Assembly (NCBI RefSeq): GCF_028372415.1
Contig: NC_092873.1
Location: 354,640,660-354,704,659 of the forward strand
Reading direction: 5' to 3'
Length of the DNA: 64,000 nucleotides
Source of the DNA: Notamacropus eugenii
Lineage: Eukaryota > Chordata > Mammalia > Diprotodontia > Macropodidae
The notes below the pieces were generated by a model. That model did no database searches. It saw nothing but the letters and a program-made list of their open reading frames with translations, and was not told the origin of the DNA. Position numbers and translations under genes: made by a program. This document shows positions 43,851 to 53,989 of this stretch, piece by piece. Positions within the stretch are counted from its first letter, which is position 1; each line of letters starts with the position of its first letter.

Positions 43851-45039
43851 AACCCTGGTTTGCTGAATGATTTTGTAACCATCCTCGTGCCCCCCAACCC
43901 CCATCCCTCCCACCCCCCGCCCAACTGTTACGCTGAGGGAACCCTGAATACTTCTAATTTACCACTCTACTTAGTCCTACCCCCACTGGCTGATCTTTAC
44001 TTGCATTTCATTTCACTAAACTCTGCCTTCCTTCCGACACTCTCTAAGTCACAGTGTTGCTCCCTGTAATTCTGTCCTTGTGTTGGAGGTCTTTATTTTC
44101 ACCTTCCTCCCAGCCCTCTCCCAGCCTATAAAGAGTAGGGAGGTAACCTTCTCCCTTGCCAAATCAGAACTCGTCTGCTTCTGCTCACTTTAAATATCAT
44201 TCTCATGGGGCCTAGGCCTCCTGTTCCTCTCTTGGGCCCACCGAGACCAGCAGGCCAAGAGAAGGAGACAGGAACAGGGAGGGGTAGGGGAATGATAAGG
44301 ATGGGAAGACCTTGACCACAAATATTCTGGGAAAGCTTCCTCCCCCAGAAGCCACAACGAGTCAAGATGCTTTCTTTCCATGCCAGATCCCTGGGAAGAA
44401 GGGGGCAACAAGGTCTATTTTAAGTTCTGACCCGATATCCAAGGCAGAAGCCCGGAGAGGTGTTCTTTCTGTGTTCCCTCCTTCCCCGCCCTCTATTCCC
44501 CTCCCCACCTGTCACCGCCTTATAATAGACTCAAGTGATAAATCATCTTTTTTCCCCTTTCAGGACAAGAGTAAAAATATCCACAATTTAGGAGACTTAA
44601 TAGGCAGCAGGGAATCAGGTCAGGACGCTGAAGTCTTTCTTCCCCCGGCCTACTTAAAAGTCACGAAGAAGGAGCTAGGGTGGCATTGGGTACTGAACAC
44701 TATTCTCCCCCAGGATAGTTCCTGAGGGGAGGTGCATGGGGGAGAGTGTGGAAAAGGGAGAGGGTACAAGGGACAAAGGAGTGTGGGAAAAAGACTGGAG
44801 GGTGGGGGTGGGACGGGTCTATCTGCAGAAAGAGCTGAAAAGATTCTGGGAGTTGGAGAGTTACCTAGCAGGGATCTGGAACTTGCTCGCTTTTTACACG
44901 AAATGTATGATTTGCAAATTAAGACACAAACCAAATGTCAATCAGCTTCATCCCGGGGTTCCTCCCAGCCTCCACATCCTCTCTCTCCTTTTTGTTCCAA
45001 CCCAGTTCTCTGTTCTAGCACCCAGGGCTCTGTAGTCTG
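43851..45039. other. Intergenic DNA, no gene recognised
   Basis: Unique and moderately GC-rich DNA between the PLXDC1 promoter and the tRNA genes. Open frames lack any family similarity. Confidence 0.4.
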
Positions 45040-45245
45040 ACTCTTCCAAGAGGCTTTTCCTGATCCCCCTGGTCTTCTAGGTGCTGTTACTGTTGCACAT
45101 GTGTCCCGGTTAATTTGTTGTGTCCCCTTAGTACATTGTAATCTCCCTGAGGGCAGGGACTCTCATTTTTCTATTTCTGGCCCCAGTTCCTAACGCAGGG
45201 CCTGGCTTATACTAGGCACTCAGCAAATAAATGCTGAGCGATGGA
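45040..45245 (+). mobile_element. L2 3' end
   Basis: AATCTCCCTGAGGGCAGGGA and AGGCACTCAGCAAATAAATG. Confidence 0.75.
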
Positions 45246-45480
45246 TCGAGCAGTCTCTCGAGCGCTTTTTGCCTCCATTCGGTAGCCTCTGGTTGGATTG
45301 GCCTGGGCTGCTCTGGGCATCTCACTGATAAATCCCCTTTGTCCCGGGCTGCGCAACGCGGCCTCCTGCTGCCCTCCAGCGGCGGTTCTGGGGGAAGTCC
45401 CCGCGCCTGCGGACCGCGTGGTCTAGGTTGCTAGGTTTGACCCTGAGGCCGCTTTGCGGGACTCGGCCGTGCTGGACAGT
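45246..45480. other. Orphan CpG-rich segment
   Basis: About 230 bp with many CpGs, directly after an L2 3' end and about 400 bp from the nearer tRNA. There is no conserved reading frame. It could be a small regulatory island or an upstream PLXDC1 promoter. Confidence 0.4.
45366..45382 (-). promoter_or_regulatory. Candidate CTCF site
   Basis: The minus strand reads CCGCTGGAGGGCAGCAG, a close match to the CTCF core CCASYAGRKGGCRSY. It lies in a short CpG-rich segment between the tRNA-Cys genes and the PLXDC1 promoter, a place where an insulator would make sense. Motif match only. Confidence 0.45.
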
Positions 45481-45860
45481 CAGGCATTGTCCAGCATGGG
45501 GACCCTTCTCGCTGTGCTCAACTAGGGCAGGGACTCGAGGTGGAATCCCTGAGGACGGAATCCAAGCTGTGGCCCCGGTGGCTTAGCGGGGTGTCCCTCA
45601 GCGGCTTGGGGGGAGGGAAGTCTGGCAGAGGAAGTCTCCTTTCGCCCCCCACCCGGGAACACGAGAAGCGGAACACGTACAAATTTAAAGCCCCTCAAAA
45701 GTCCAGGAGTTTCAGCGTACCCTCCACTGACTGTACCCCCTCCCCCTTCCGGAAGGGTCAACCTGAACACTCTTAATATGAAAAGCGGGGAGCAAGTGAT
45801 TCAACGATTTAAAGGACAATCGCGGCCTCCGCGCCCATGAGATTGAGAGTTAAATCTTTT

Positions 45861-45867
45861 AAAAAAA
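45861..45867 (-). terminator. Pol III terminator of tRNA-Cys
   Basis: A run of seven T on the minus strand begins 7 nt after the tRNA 3' end, a normal RNA polymerase III stop signal. Confidence 0.85.
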
Positions 45868-45874
45868 TGGAAGA

Positions 45875-45946
45875 AGGGGGCACCCGGATTTGAACCGGGG
45901 ACCTCTTGATCTGCAGTCAAATGCTCTACCACTGAGCTATACCCCC
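45875..45946 (-). tRNA. tRNA-Cys (GCA), copy nearer PLXDC1
   Basis: On the minus strand this 72-nt gene starts GGGGGTATAGCTCAGTGG (A box) and ends GGTTCAAATCCGGGTGCCCC plus CT (B box GGTTCAAATCC at 45886-45896). The acceptor stem GGGGG pairs with CCCCC, the anticodon GCA is at 45912-45914, and there is no intron. All cloverleaf stems close without mismatch. CCA is not encoded, as usual in eukaryotes. It lies about 3.4 kb upstream of the PLXDC1 start on the same strand. As I recall, human also has a tRNA-Cys about 2 kb upstream of PLXDC1. Confidence 0.98.
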
Positions 45947-46089
45947 TCTACTGGACAACAAGGGCGTAAAGAGAACTCTTAGCCTATTTCCGCGCAGGCG
46001 CCATAGATTTTTTTTTTTTTTTTTTTTCCCCTCAGGAATAGAATGGTTTTTTATAATCTATGCACCTAGAGTAGGAAAGGACTGTGAGG

Positions 46090-46215
46090 TAGAGGTGCTG
46101 TGTTACAAATACGTACACAAGAGAAGAGTGAGAGTCCTGGCCCTCAAGGAACATATCCTTGTACTAATGGGATACAATAAGTGCATAGATACATACCTAA
46201 TATAAGATACAGGAT
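46090..46215 (+). mobile_element. Old therian interspersed repeat, fragment
   Basis: GTCCTGGCCCTCAAGGAACA between the two tRNA genes. Confidence 0.5.
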
Positions 46216-46833
46216 AAAAGCTGTTTGCAGAACTCGAGAGCTCAGGCTTTCTGCCGATGGTGGAAAAATGCTTGTTGAAAGGATTCCCCCTCTCAACCAA
46301 GGGGACCCAAGAGGGGTCTCGCAACTCTTCTTGAGAAACCTGGCGGGAGAGGGGGCGCTCCTTACAGGAGAAAGAGACTCCCCAAGTATTAGACTCCTTC
46401 CTCCCACATTGCAAGGATGGCCCTTGCTTCGCTCCAAGGATCTTTCCTAGTCCTGGCCCCTATCTCACCCCTGGTGCTCACCATGCTCCTCAGTCCCAGA
46501 GGACTCTGGGAACAATCCCCTTCACTCATCATGGGGATGGTGAAAGCAGGACCAAAGGATGGCCCCAGTTGTTCTGAACACTCAGCATTCTACCCCTACC
46601 CCCCACAATATGTTCACCACTTTTTCCAGGAGACAAAAAATAAGTAGTTTCCTCTAGACTGCCTTGTAACAACAGCGGACTACTGCTACGAATGCGAGAT
46701 CTATCTTTAAACAGAAACGGGTAAGAACTTCGCAGTCCTGGTTTCAACACAATTCACAAACAGGAGCCTATTCCTAACTCCAAATTCCCTGCAAACCCAA
46801 AGGTGGAGGGAGAAGTGTATTTAAAGCCAGAAT

Positions 46834-46837
46834 AAAA
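46834..46837 (-). terminator. Pol III terminator of upstream tRNA-Cys
   Basis: TTTT on the minus strand begins 9 nt beyond the tRNA 3' end. It is a minimal but sufficient Pol III terminator. Confidence 0.7.
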
Positions 46838-46846
46838 CGTAGCGAC

Positions 46847-46918
46847 AGGGGGCACCCGGATTTGAACCGGGGACCTCTTGATCTGCAGTCAAATGCTCTA
46901 CCACTGAGCTATACCCCC
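46847..46918 (-). tRNA. tRNA-Cys (GCA), upstream copy
   Basis: A second 72-nt tRNA-Cys gene, base-for-base identical to the copy at 45875-45946 and in the same orientation. The 900 bp between them and their flanks are unrelated. A and B boxes, acceptor stem and GCA anticodon (46884-46886) are intact. The identity of the gene bodies against diverged flanks implies selection or gene conversion. Confidence 0.98.
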
Positions 46919-46924
46919 ACATAC

Positions 46925-49180
46925 GTAAGTTCCCTTCCTACATATTTACCTTTGCAAATCAAGGGCGTGGTGGTTTACTGATCACTGGTCAGTGAGGGTT
47001 GGAAAGGATGGCTTGTCATCCTACATTTCAAAGAGAAAGGGTAAACTGAGGAAAACCCAGAACTAAGGTAGGAGCAACCAGTTTAGATGTCAAAAGTCAT
47101 TCACAAGTTTCCTGCAAAATCATCAGCCTACAGAGGAAAAGACATACCAGGAAAGGATTTGCTAGGGAACCTCAGATCAACCCTATCCCAGTTCTGAACT
47201 GGTAACTGCCCTGTGGAGAATGAGGATTAAGAATGCTTCATCCTTAGGGCTCTCGGAGGTTCCAGTACCACCCAAGGGTAGTCCCTGTCTCTGCCTTACT
47301 TCCTGTTCTGTCTAGACTGTGGGTAAATACTACCTGAGGACAATCACTAAAAAGATCTTCCCCGCTCAGGGATTCGACAAGCTCAAACCAATCTAGCCTC
47401 CTCCTACATCTTCCCAAAGCCCCCAGGGACTGTCTCCTTAGGTAGACTCTGAGCCAAAACTTCCAAGCAGTGTCACCTCAGCCACCAAGTCGTGCCAACC
47501 TGGAAAACAACTACAATAAGCACAGTCACAAGTACTGTTCATATTTCTCTATCCCTTTTAAGTTGGTAAATCTAGGCAGAGATCCAAGCCCTCGGTTACA
47601 GATAACTAACTTAGAGTTAGATACTCCCAAGATTCTGTCTGACATTGCATGTAAATGAATTTGAGCCAGAACAAAAAGGAAGCTAATGAGTCAAAGGTAT
47701 TGTTTTCTACCCACCTAGCCACATTCCTGTCTTTATTATACCTATCTGGCAGCAGCTGAACGTTGGCCATTCAGAAACTTACCACATAGCACTCTACAAA
47801 AATCATTGAAGGGTTGCTTCTCTTTGCATCCTCACAATTTGGCACAGCGTCTGACCATCCTAAGTATTTAATAAATGCTTATTGACTGACTGAAGTAAGT
47901 AGGGTTAGGGTTAAGATTGCCTTTTACAGACAAGAAAACTCAGGTTCAAAGAGTGACTTTCTCACACAGACAGTAAAAGTCTCAAAAACATGACAAGTTC
48001 AGTTCTTCTGATGCCATTCCACTAAGTTGAGAGGACCTGGTGGCCAACCTAAATGAAGTCTGGCAAGCAATCCCAGCCCATCCTGACCCTTCCTTTTCTG
48101 AAGCTTGTCTATTCAGGCCGGACGTGTAGGATCTACCCGCATCACAGGCAGGATGCTTCTTGTCCAGGAGCCAGAAAGCATAAGGAAAGGCAAGGGTTGT
48201 TGTCATATTCATTCTCTGTTGCCATCAGAGAAATGATGACATGACTTGCACTTGACTCTGTTTTGAGTGAGGGAGGGCTGTGCAGATCACCAGCCTCACT
48301 TCTCCTCCAGAATCATCTGGACCAGTGACCAGATATGAGTATGGTTTAAGGAAACAGACAGCTTAAAAAGGCAGTTATTACCTCTCATGATTGGGGTTTT
48401 TTTTAAATAACCAATGCAACTTTAAAAAATAATTAATTACAAAAAGATGAACACATAGACATGGAAAAGACTTGGGTGGGAGTAGAAATTGAACAAGGTG
48501 AAAGGATTAATAGACAAAATGGATGGGAAATAGAGGGATGAGATTGGAAGGAGAATGGCAGATGGAGAAGGAAAAGATTAAACTATAAAGAACATAGTTT
48601 GCACAAAGGCTGTCCTGATCTATCTTCCTGAAATCTCCCTGAAAATGCCTTTATTTATATGCTTGCAATATTCAAAACACTGTGATAAGAGCTAGGAGTA
48701 AAGGATGAAAGTACAGAGGTCTAGGAGGTAAAGAAGTCCAGTGTCTGCCCCTTTGATCTCACTCTTCCCTTCCTTTCTCCCCAAAAGGATAATCTAGAGA
48801 TTTCAAGACCTGCGGTGTATGTAGGGTGAGGAGGTGGAATGAGAAGTGTTTAATTCTCATTCTCTACCACCTTACTCCTCACACATCCACCTCTGCCTTG
48901 CCCAGTATCTCTGGGAAGAAAGATGCAGCCTCCCTCTTCCTTCTCCCTCTGAGTCTGAGGACAGGCAGGTAGGCAGATAGGCTAACAGCTAAGTCCCAGG
49001 AGGTCTGCTTTCTCACTGTCCAAAAGTCAACTCTATCATCTGCCCCCAACACCCACTCTCAGAAATGTAGAAAAAAAGGATTTTGCTATTTTCCTTCCAC
49101 ATTGTCCTTAGAAAAATAGACTACTCAAATCTCTCTGTTTAACTTGAGGGTACAAAGCAAGAGGGAGGCTGCTAACTAGA
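46925..49180. other. Intergenic DNA between tRNA-Cys and ARL5C relic
   Basis: Mostly unique DNA. An L2 tail (47815-47890, AATAAATGCTTATTGACTGA) is the only clear repeat. No coding signal. Confidence 0.4.
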
Positions 49181-49182
49181 CA

Positions 49183-49231
49183 TCAGTTGGCAGTAATTCG
49201 AGATTTCATCCACTCCAGTCTCACTGGAAGT
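49183..49231 (-). pseudogene. ARL5C: ARL5C last coding exon, intact
   Basis: After the acceptor TTTCTTACAG-like signal (TTCTTACAG) the exon completes a split codon and reads LPVRLEWMKSRITAN then TGA, the same length and ending as human LPARLQWMESQAAAN. No lesion is visible here. Confidence 0.88.
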
Positions 49232-49389
49232 CTGTAAGAAGAGCCAAAGGACATCGGTTAAATGCTATCCCCAGAGTGATAGTGGTCATCTCCAAAGCTC
49301 TACCTCATACCTAAATTATTCTTTCCACCAGGCTTGTTTCTCTCCCTCTGCCACCAGCTCTGCCCTTGTTTTAGGCAGCCTGTATGACT

Positions 49390-49585
49390 CTTCATGAACC
49401 CCTTTGGGGTTTTCCTTGCAAAAATATTGGAGTGGTTTGCCATTTCCTTCTCCAGCTCATTTTACAGATGAGGAAACTGAGGCAAACAGGGCTAAGTGAC
49501 TTGACCAGTGTCACTCAGCTAGTATTTGAAGCCAGATTTGAACTCAAAAAGATGAATCTTCCTGACTTACCACTGTGCCACCTAG
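49390..49585 (-). mobile_element. tRNA-derived SINE, in ARL5C intron 5
   Basis: Antisense copy TTTGGGGTTTTCCTTGCAAA ... CACCTAGCTGCCC. Confidence 0.85.
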
Positions 49586-49715
49586 CTGCCCATAAGGCAT
49601 ATGGCCTCAACGCACAGGGCCTCCTTATTTGCAAGGGATGGAAGTAATTTAAGGAATGTTTCATTTGTAGCAAGAGGTTTAATAGGTGGGTGTCCCTAGA
49701 GTAGGCCAGATCCCC
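49586..49715. repeat. Two-copy flank repeat, copy A
   Basis: About 130 bp adjoining the SINE end is repeated at 63451-63582 at roughly 80% or better. Both copies include ATAAGGCATATG and the identical AGGCCAGATCCCCCTTTCC. Confidence 0.7.
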
Positions 49716-50005
49716 CTTTCCTACTTCAATAGGGAGGACAAGTTTCAGGGTAATGTAGCATGTCTGAGTGACTAGGTTAACTCTCTCCTACCACTGAGGT
49801 AGGAGAGAGATGGTGCAACCAGAAATGGGCTTGCCCCTTGCTCTGATTGAGCCCTGGGTCTCTCCTTCCTAGTTTCTCTACAACAGTTGTCTATACCCCT
49901 ACAGGTTTTGTTTGAGAGCAGACAGAGGAAAAAAGAGATTGTTCTGGGAAACAAGGTCAGGATCCCAGGCTCTCAGAGCTGTCCCCAGGCTCCATCTTTG
50001 CTCAC

Positions 50006-50153
50006 TCTTCCCCTGTGATGGCACAGCAGGTTTGTATATGCCATAGATAATCTTTGATAGAACTGAGGTGAAGGAGTAGGAGATTTCTGAGGTGGTCATT
50101 GAGCTCTTCACAATCTGCTTACTGGCAAAGATGAGCACTGATGCATTTGGATC
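50006..50153 (-). pseudogene. ARL5C: ARL5C exon 5 remnant
   Basis: After the acceptor TTTCTCTGTCAG it reads DPNASVLIFASKQIVKSSMT, TSEIS. A single missing base then shifts the frame to LLHLSSIKDYLWHIQTCCAI, TGE before a GTGAGC donor. Family members have VLIFANKQDVKxCMTxAEIS and LSSIKDHxWHIQxCCALTGEG. The guanine-specificity motif NKQD has become SKQI. A SINE fragment ends some 30 nt upstream of the acceptor (50185-50270). Confidence 0.9.
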
Positions 50154-50184
50154 CTGACAGAGAAACGCCTTTTTAAAATTAAAT

Positions 50185-50270
50185 TGCACTTGAAACTTAC
50201 TAGCTATGTGACCTTGGGCAAGTCACTTAATCCCAACTGCCTTACCTTCCCCCTCCAAAAAAAACCATTA
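50185..50270 (+). mobile_element. SINE 3' part next to ARL5C exon 5
   Basis: ACTAGCTATGTGACCTTGGG and CCCAACTGCCTTACC with an A-run. It lacks the RTE-like tail, so it is a different SINE subtype from most here. Confidence 0.75.
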
Positions 50271-50750
50271 AACTAAATTAAATCACATAGATGAATCCTT
50301 CTGAGTACTCACCCTCATTACCCGTTGATTTCCTCCTCCCCAACCTGGGGCCACCATTTATTTCCCCTCCTCACCCTCATAACCAGCACCAGACTAGCCT
50401 AGGCTTTTTTAAATGTCCAGATCAGGAGACTGGAATATTCAGTTGCCAGTAAGGTGGGCACCAAGCCTGGAGCTGCAAGTGAGATTGATGACCTTGCAGG
50501 TGCCATTGGAAACAAAGTGATGGACATAGGCATGACTGTCATTTGTCAGAGATCAACTGATACTTTCCATGGATGGGTGTTCTGGTAGGCAATGCTTGGT
50601 TTAAAGTTTGGGGCTAAACCTACAGGGTCCCTGAGAGGAGAGTACCTGACTGGGTGGGTGGAAGTGGAGAGGTCAATCGTTCACTTACCAAGTAAACTCT
50701 TGGACACATGAGCATTGTGGTGCTCTATCTCAGCAGCCCCTCAGTCTTAC

Positions 50751-50815
50751 CTCATGATCCAGCATCTCGTTGGCAGACCTTCCCTGTTTGTGCTCTCCAT
50801 CCTAAGGATGATGAA
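50751..50815 (-). pseudogene. ARL5C: ARL5C exon 4 remnant
   Basis: The exon starts after the acceptor TCTGCTTCCCAG with FIILRMESTNREGL and ends, in another frame, with YEMLDHE before a GTAAGA donor. Human ARL5C reads FIILVIDSTDRDRL and YKMLAHE. About 19 nt corresponding to LTTREEL are missing, giving 65 nt where about 84 are expected, and the frame is lost. Both splice sites look usable. Confidence 0.87.
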
Positions 50816-50819
50816 CTGG

Positions 50820-52760
50820 GAAGCAGAAGGAAGGTATGGCTTTCTGGGCTTTCCCTCAGGTTCCTTGATCCCCTTTCCCCTGGGTCTCAAATTTGGGTGA
50901 TGTCTTTGGAGGTATAGTTGCTCTTATGCCTGCCACTCAGAAATAATTTGGTCCCTATCCTTATTCCCAATTTTTAAAATTCTTTTCTATACATCTGGGG
51001 TGAGAGAGATGATTATTAACCATGATTTGGGGACACCTAGAGTTCTTCCCCTTTTTCTAAAGTCCTCATTTTGAGGCTCAACCTCTAAAGGAAAGGATTA
51101 ATGATAGCTAGGATTAACCTTCTCCTCAATCTAGGTATTGCTACCCCACCCAACTTTACAAGGAATTTAATCCCATGGTGTTCTACTCAGGCTTGGGTGG
51201 AGGATATAGATCTTTTGTCTAGATTCCCCCAGTCTGGGAGAAATTTGGAAGTAAATGACATAATTAAAATCACATCCCCGGTCCCTCATTAGTATAGGTC
51301 CACTTCTCATTATAATATTCATTATCTCTCATTAATTGTTAACCAGTCACAATGGATTGCCTCCCTCAGGAACACCCACTCTTCCAAGGGCATGTAAATT
51401 GTGAATCCCCTGCCATGATTTATCTTTGGCATTCCAGAGTGTCATACTGACCCATTTTATTGGCAATATACTAGCATTATTAATAAAGTGACTAATTACC
51501 CAGAAACTAAGTCTTTCAAATTTTTTAAATGTCACTGGGGTGGGCATAGGTATGGCCTCTACTAAAGCAATACCATAGATAGTAACATAGCAAAGCCTGT
51601 TCAAAGAAGACAAGAAAGTAGAGCTCCCAGAAGTGTGGGGAATGTTGTACCTTGGACATCAGTCAAACGACTGGCAAGAAAAAATGGACAAAACTGAACA
51701 CTATAAGACTCCACCATTTGTCTCCCAGGCTGCCCTCAAGTTGGGAGGTGGGGAGGGAGGGAGGAAGAACTGAGTCAGCTACAGCATTCCAGACTGAAAG
51801 TCGGGACACGTCATGCCAAAATATGCTTTTAGTTTCACAAGTTCAAGATGGGTGAGTCGTCACCAGGCAACAACTATGAAAAAGATCTGAGTGTTTTAGT
51901 GGTCTGCAAGCTCAATATAATTCAGCAATTCTATGGAGCAGGCAAATAGAAGCTAATTCAATATTAGCCTGTGTTAAGAAAGGCAGAGCATCTAAAATGA
52001 GAAAGGAGAGGGTTTTGCCATTCTCTAAATATTATGGTCTGTTTTTGCTACCACATTTTAGGAGGTACAATGCCAGCCAACCAGAAAGTGTTCAAAAGGG
52101 TATCCAGAATGATGGGAGGACAAGAACGCATCACAGTTGAAAGATCTATGGATGAGAAGATTTGGCTGAGTGGTTGGGAGGGGGGGACAATATTTGGCTC
52201 AGAAACTCTCAGGGCCCAGGAACTGTATAGGCTGAAGGGGGGGCCAGAGAGATTTCAAGGGTCTGAAGACATGGAAGAGGGATCAAATTTCTAATGATGG
52301 GTAGAAGATGCAATGAGGCAAATTTAGGATTAATTTAAGGAAAATAACAACCTAACCATTAGAACTATCCAAACTATAGGCCCTCATCACCACCCATCTC
52401 AATTACTTCATTAACCCAAAGTGTAATGAGCTGCTGCTCCTATTGCATCCCCTCCCCACTTGCCTCCCCCCACCCAAGGAGGTCTCCTTACTAGAGGCCT
52501 TCTATTTATACATCAGGAAAGTTATAGAAAAGATTGCTACTCATGTACAGGCTAGACTGGATGGCGTTTAGGGCCCCTTCCACTTCTCTGATTCTGATGG
52601 ACACTTCCTTGATGCTGGGTCATGGGCAGAGTGCCCTAGGGCCTGGGTCATTTTGCACCTTCCCTTGGGAAAGGAGCAAACAGGGCAGCCCTTAACCCTT
52701 TCCCCTTCCCCAATCCAGTCTCTTAGGCACAGACTCAACAATTTCCTTTGGTGCTCCAGG
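50820..52760. other. ARL5C relic intron 3, no other gene
   Basis: Unique DNA between exon remnants 4 and 3 with one THER-like scrap at 52550-52600. No coding signal. Confidence 0.4.
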
Positions 52761-52765
52761 GCCAC

Positions 52766-52897
52766 CTGGGTTGGCATAGTAGGTTTCCCAGGTTTTCCTG
52801 CCATCCAGTGTCCCACATCAAGAAGCAAGCCTCATGCAGAATGACCTCTTCCATGTTGCTGCCCACACTAGATGTGTTTACCCCCTCTTTCATCAGG
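52766..52897 (-). pseudogene. ARL5C: ARL5C exon 3 remnant (switch regions)
   Basis: After the acceptor TTTCTCTCCAG it reads LMKEGVNTSSVGSNMEEVIL, then FLMWDTGWQEN, then WETYYANP in a shifted frame. ARL5A has [40 protein letters not shown]. One codon of the switch I PT motif is gone and 11 nt are missing between QEN and WETYY. The GT at 52764-52765 may be the old donor. The exon is 132 nt against about 148 expected. Confidence 0.88.
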
Positions 52898-53169
52898 CTG
52901 GAGAGAAAGGAGGATACAAACCCTAATTGTGGCACCTGGAAGCTCCCAAGGCCTGATGTCCCTGACTTGGTCATCTCTCTAGGTCACAGGAAGCCGCTGT
53001 CCTGTTTTCTTCTGGAAGCTCTCCCCAGTACCTTGACTTAGAGAGGAAGAGCAACTGGATAGGACTGACAGACAAGGTGGAGACCCAGAGTGTCAGGTCC
53101 AAGAGGGCGCTGGAGATTTGCCCAAATGCTCCAAGCCTCTTGTCTTCCCCTCTGGGGAAGAATGCTCAG

Positions 53170-53208
53170 AACTGGTAGAGAATGGTCCCACCACCATCAC
53201 CTTGTGTC
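53170..53208 (-). pseudogene. ARL5C: ARL5C exon 2 remnant lacking the P-loop
   Basis: After a good acceptor (GCCCTCAG), the 39-nt remnant reads HKVMVVG and, in another frame, TILYQ. Family members have [20 protein letters not shown]. About 22 nt are missing between GGA and CCATT, which removes LDNxGKT, the phosphate-binding loop, and shifts the frame. The donor after CAGTT reads CT in place of GT (53168-53169). Confidence 0.87.
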
Positions 53209-53885
53209 CTGAGGGCAGTGAGGGAATTTGAGGAAGCTAGGTCACGGGAACATCCCTTCAACCTCCTGTAGAATGGGCTCAACTTCCTTTCTCACCCAAA
53301 GACAAACTGGGTACATCCAACCCCAAGAAATGTGCCCCCTGTCCCTCCAGCAGTCCTTTCAGGAGCCTGACAGCCAATAGCAGTAAAATCTATTTTCTCC
53401 CCACTCTTTCACATTTGCCCTCCAGAAAGCATTAGGAGCTGGGACTCCAGTGTCCCAACAGGGTTATCTCCCTTTCCAGGCAGGCACTCGCCCTGAACTA
53501 GCCTGCTCTCTGGCCTCTGGGAAAGTAGGTTTTGAATACTGCGGAGGGGGAAGGAGGAAATGGGGAGACAGGAGTTCAGGGAAAGCTAAAATCGCAGTCC
53601 GAGGAAATCAGCCAGCAACACCACCTCTCCCCTTCCCGGCTAGCGTCTGGGGAGGAACGAGTTTATCAGACTTGTTACAAGGGGCCTGCCGTGGAGGGGA
53701 TGGGAAGCGTGGGCCACAAGAACCCCAGATACCATGATAGAAATGGGGATCTACACTGCCTGGGCATAGGAGAGAGAGGGCACGTGGAGGTGGAGCCCCC
53801 ATCCTAGATTAAAGCAGTGAGCACGGGTAGAGAAGAAGCGTTGGGGGCTGAGGCTGTGGGGGCACGACGCCCTGCCCCCTGGGCC

Positions 53886-53931
53886 CTGGGCTTCCAAAGA
53901 TACCTATTATTCTGACAATCAGCTAGCCCAC
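53886..53931 (-). pseudogene. ARL5C: ARL5C exon 1 remnant
   Basis: The minus strand reads V-G-stop-LIVRIIGIFGSP against human MGQLIAKLMSIFGNQ. The start codon is GTG (53929-53931), codon 3 is TAG (53923-53925), and the expected donor GT after the split codon reads GG (53884-53885). Gly2, the N-myristoylation site of ARF-family proteins, is still encoded. Confidence 0.85.
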
Positions 53932-53989
53932 AGCGGGTGCGGAGGCCCAGGATTCGGGGAGCCCTGAGGCTGGGGATGGGGGGGAGGGG

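Larger units (their letters stand above)
49183..53931 (-). pseudogene. ARL5C: ARL5C unitary pseudogene (ARF-like small GTPase)
   Basis: Six remnants match successive ARL5C exons in order, each with at least traces of splice sites, and introns are kept, so this is the original locus and not a retrocopy. ARL5 proteins are about 179-residue Golgi/trans-Golgi ARF-like GTPases that bind GTP through a P-loop (GxxxxGKT), switch I threonine, WDxGGQ and NKxD. Here the initiator is GTG, codon 3 is TAG, donors of exons 1 and 2 are lost, the P-loop is deleted, exons 3 and 4 are shortened out of frame, and exon 5 has a one-base deletion with NKQD read as SKQI. Exon 6 is intact. Position next to tRNA-Cys and PLXDC1 agrees with human ARL5C. 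A functional small GTPase is not possible from this sequence. A non-coding transcript remains possible. Confidence 0.9.

Noticed and set aside
53098-53113. AAGAGGGCGCTGGAG as a second CTCF site
   Set aside because: It has the GGGCGCT core, but the 5' half of the motif does not fit.
49183-53931. ARL5C as a processed retrocopy or as an ARL5A/ARL5B pseudogene
   Set aside because: Introns with splice-site traces are retained, the locus is syntenic, and the GQLI-type start and LPxRLxWM end fit ARL5C better than the paralogs.
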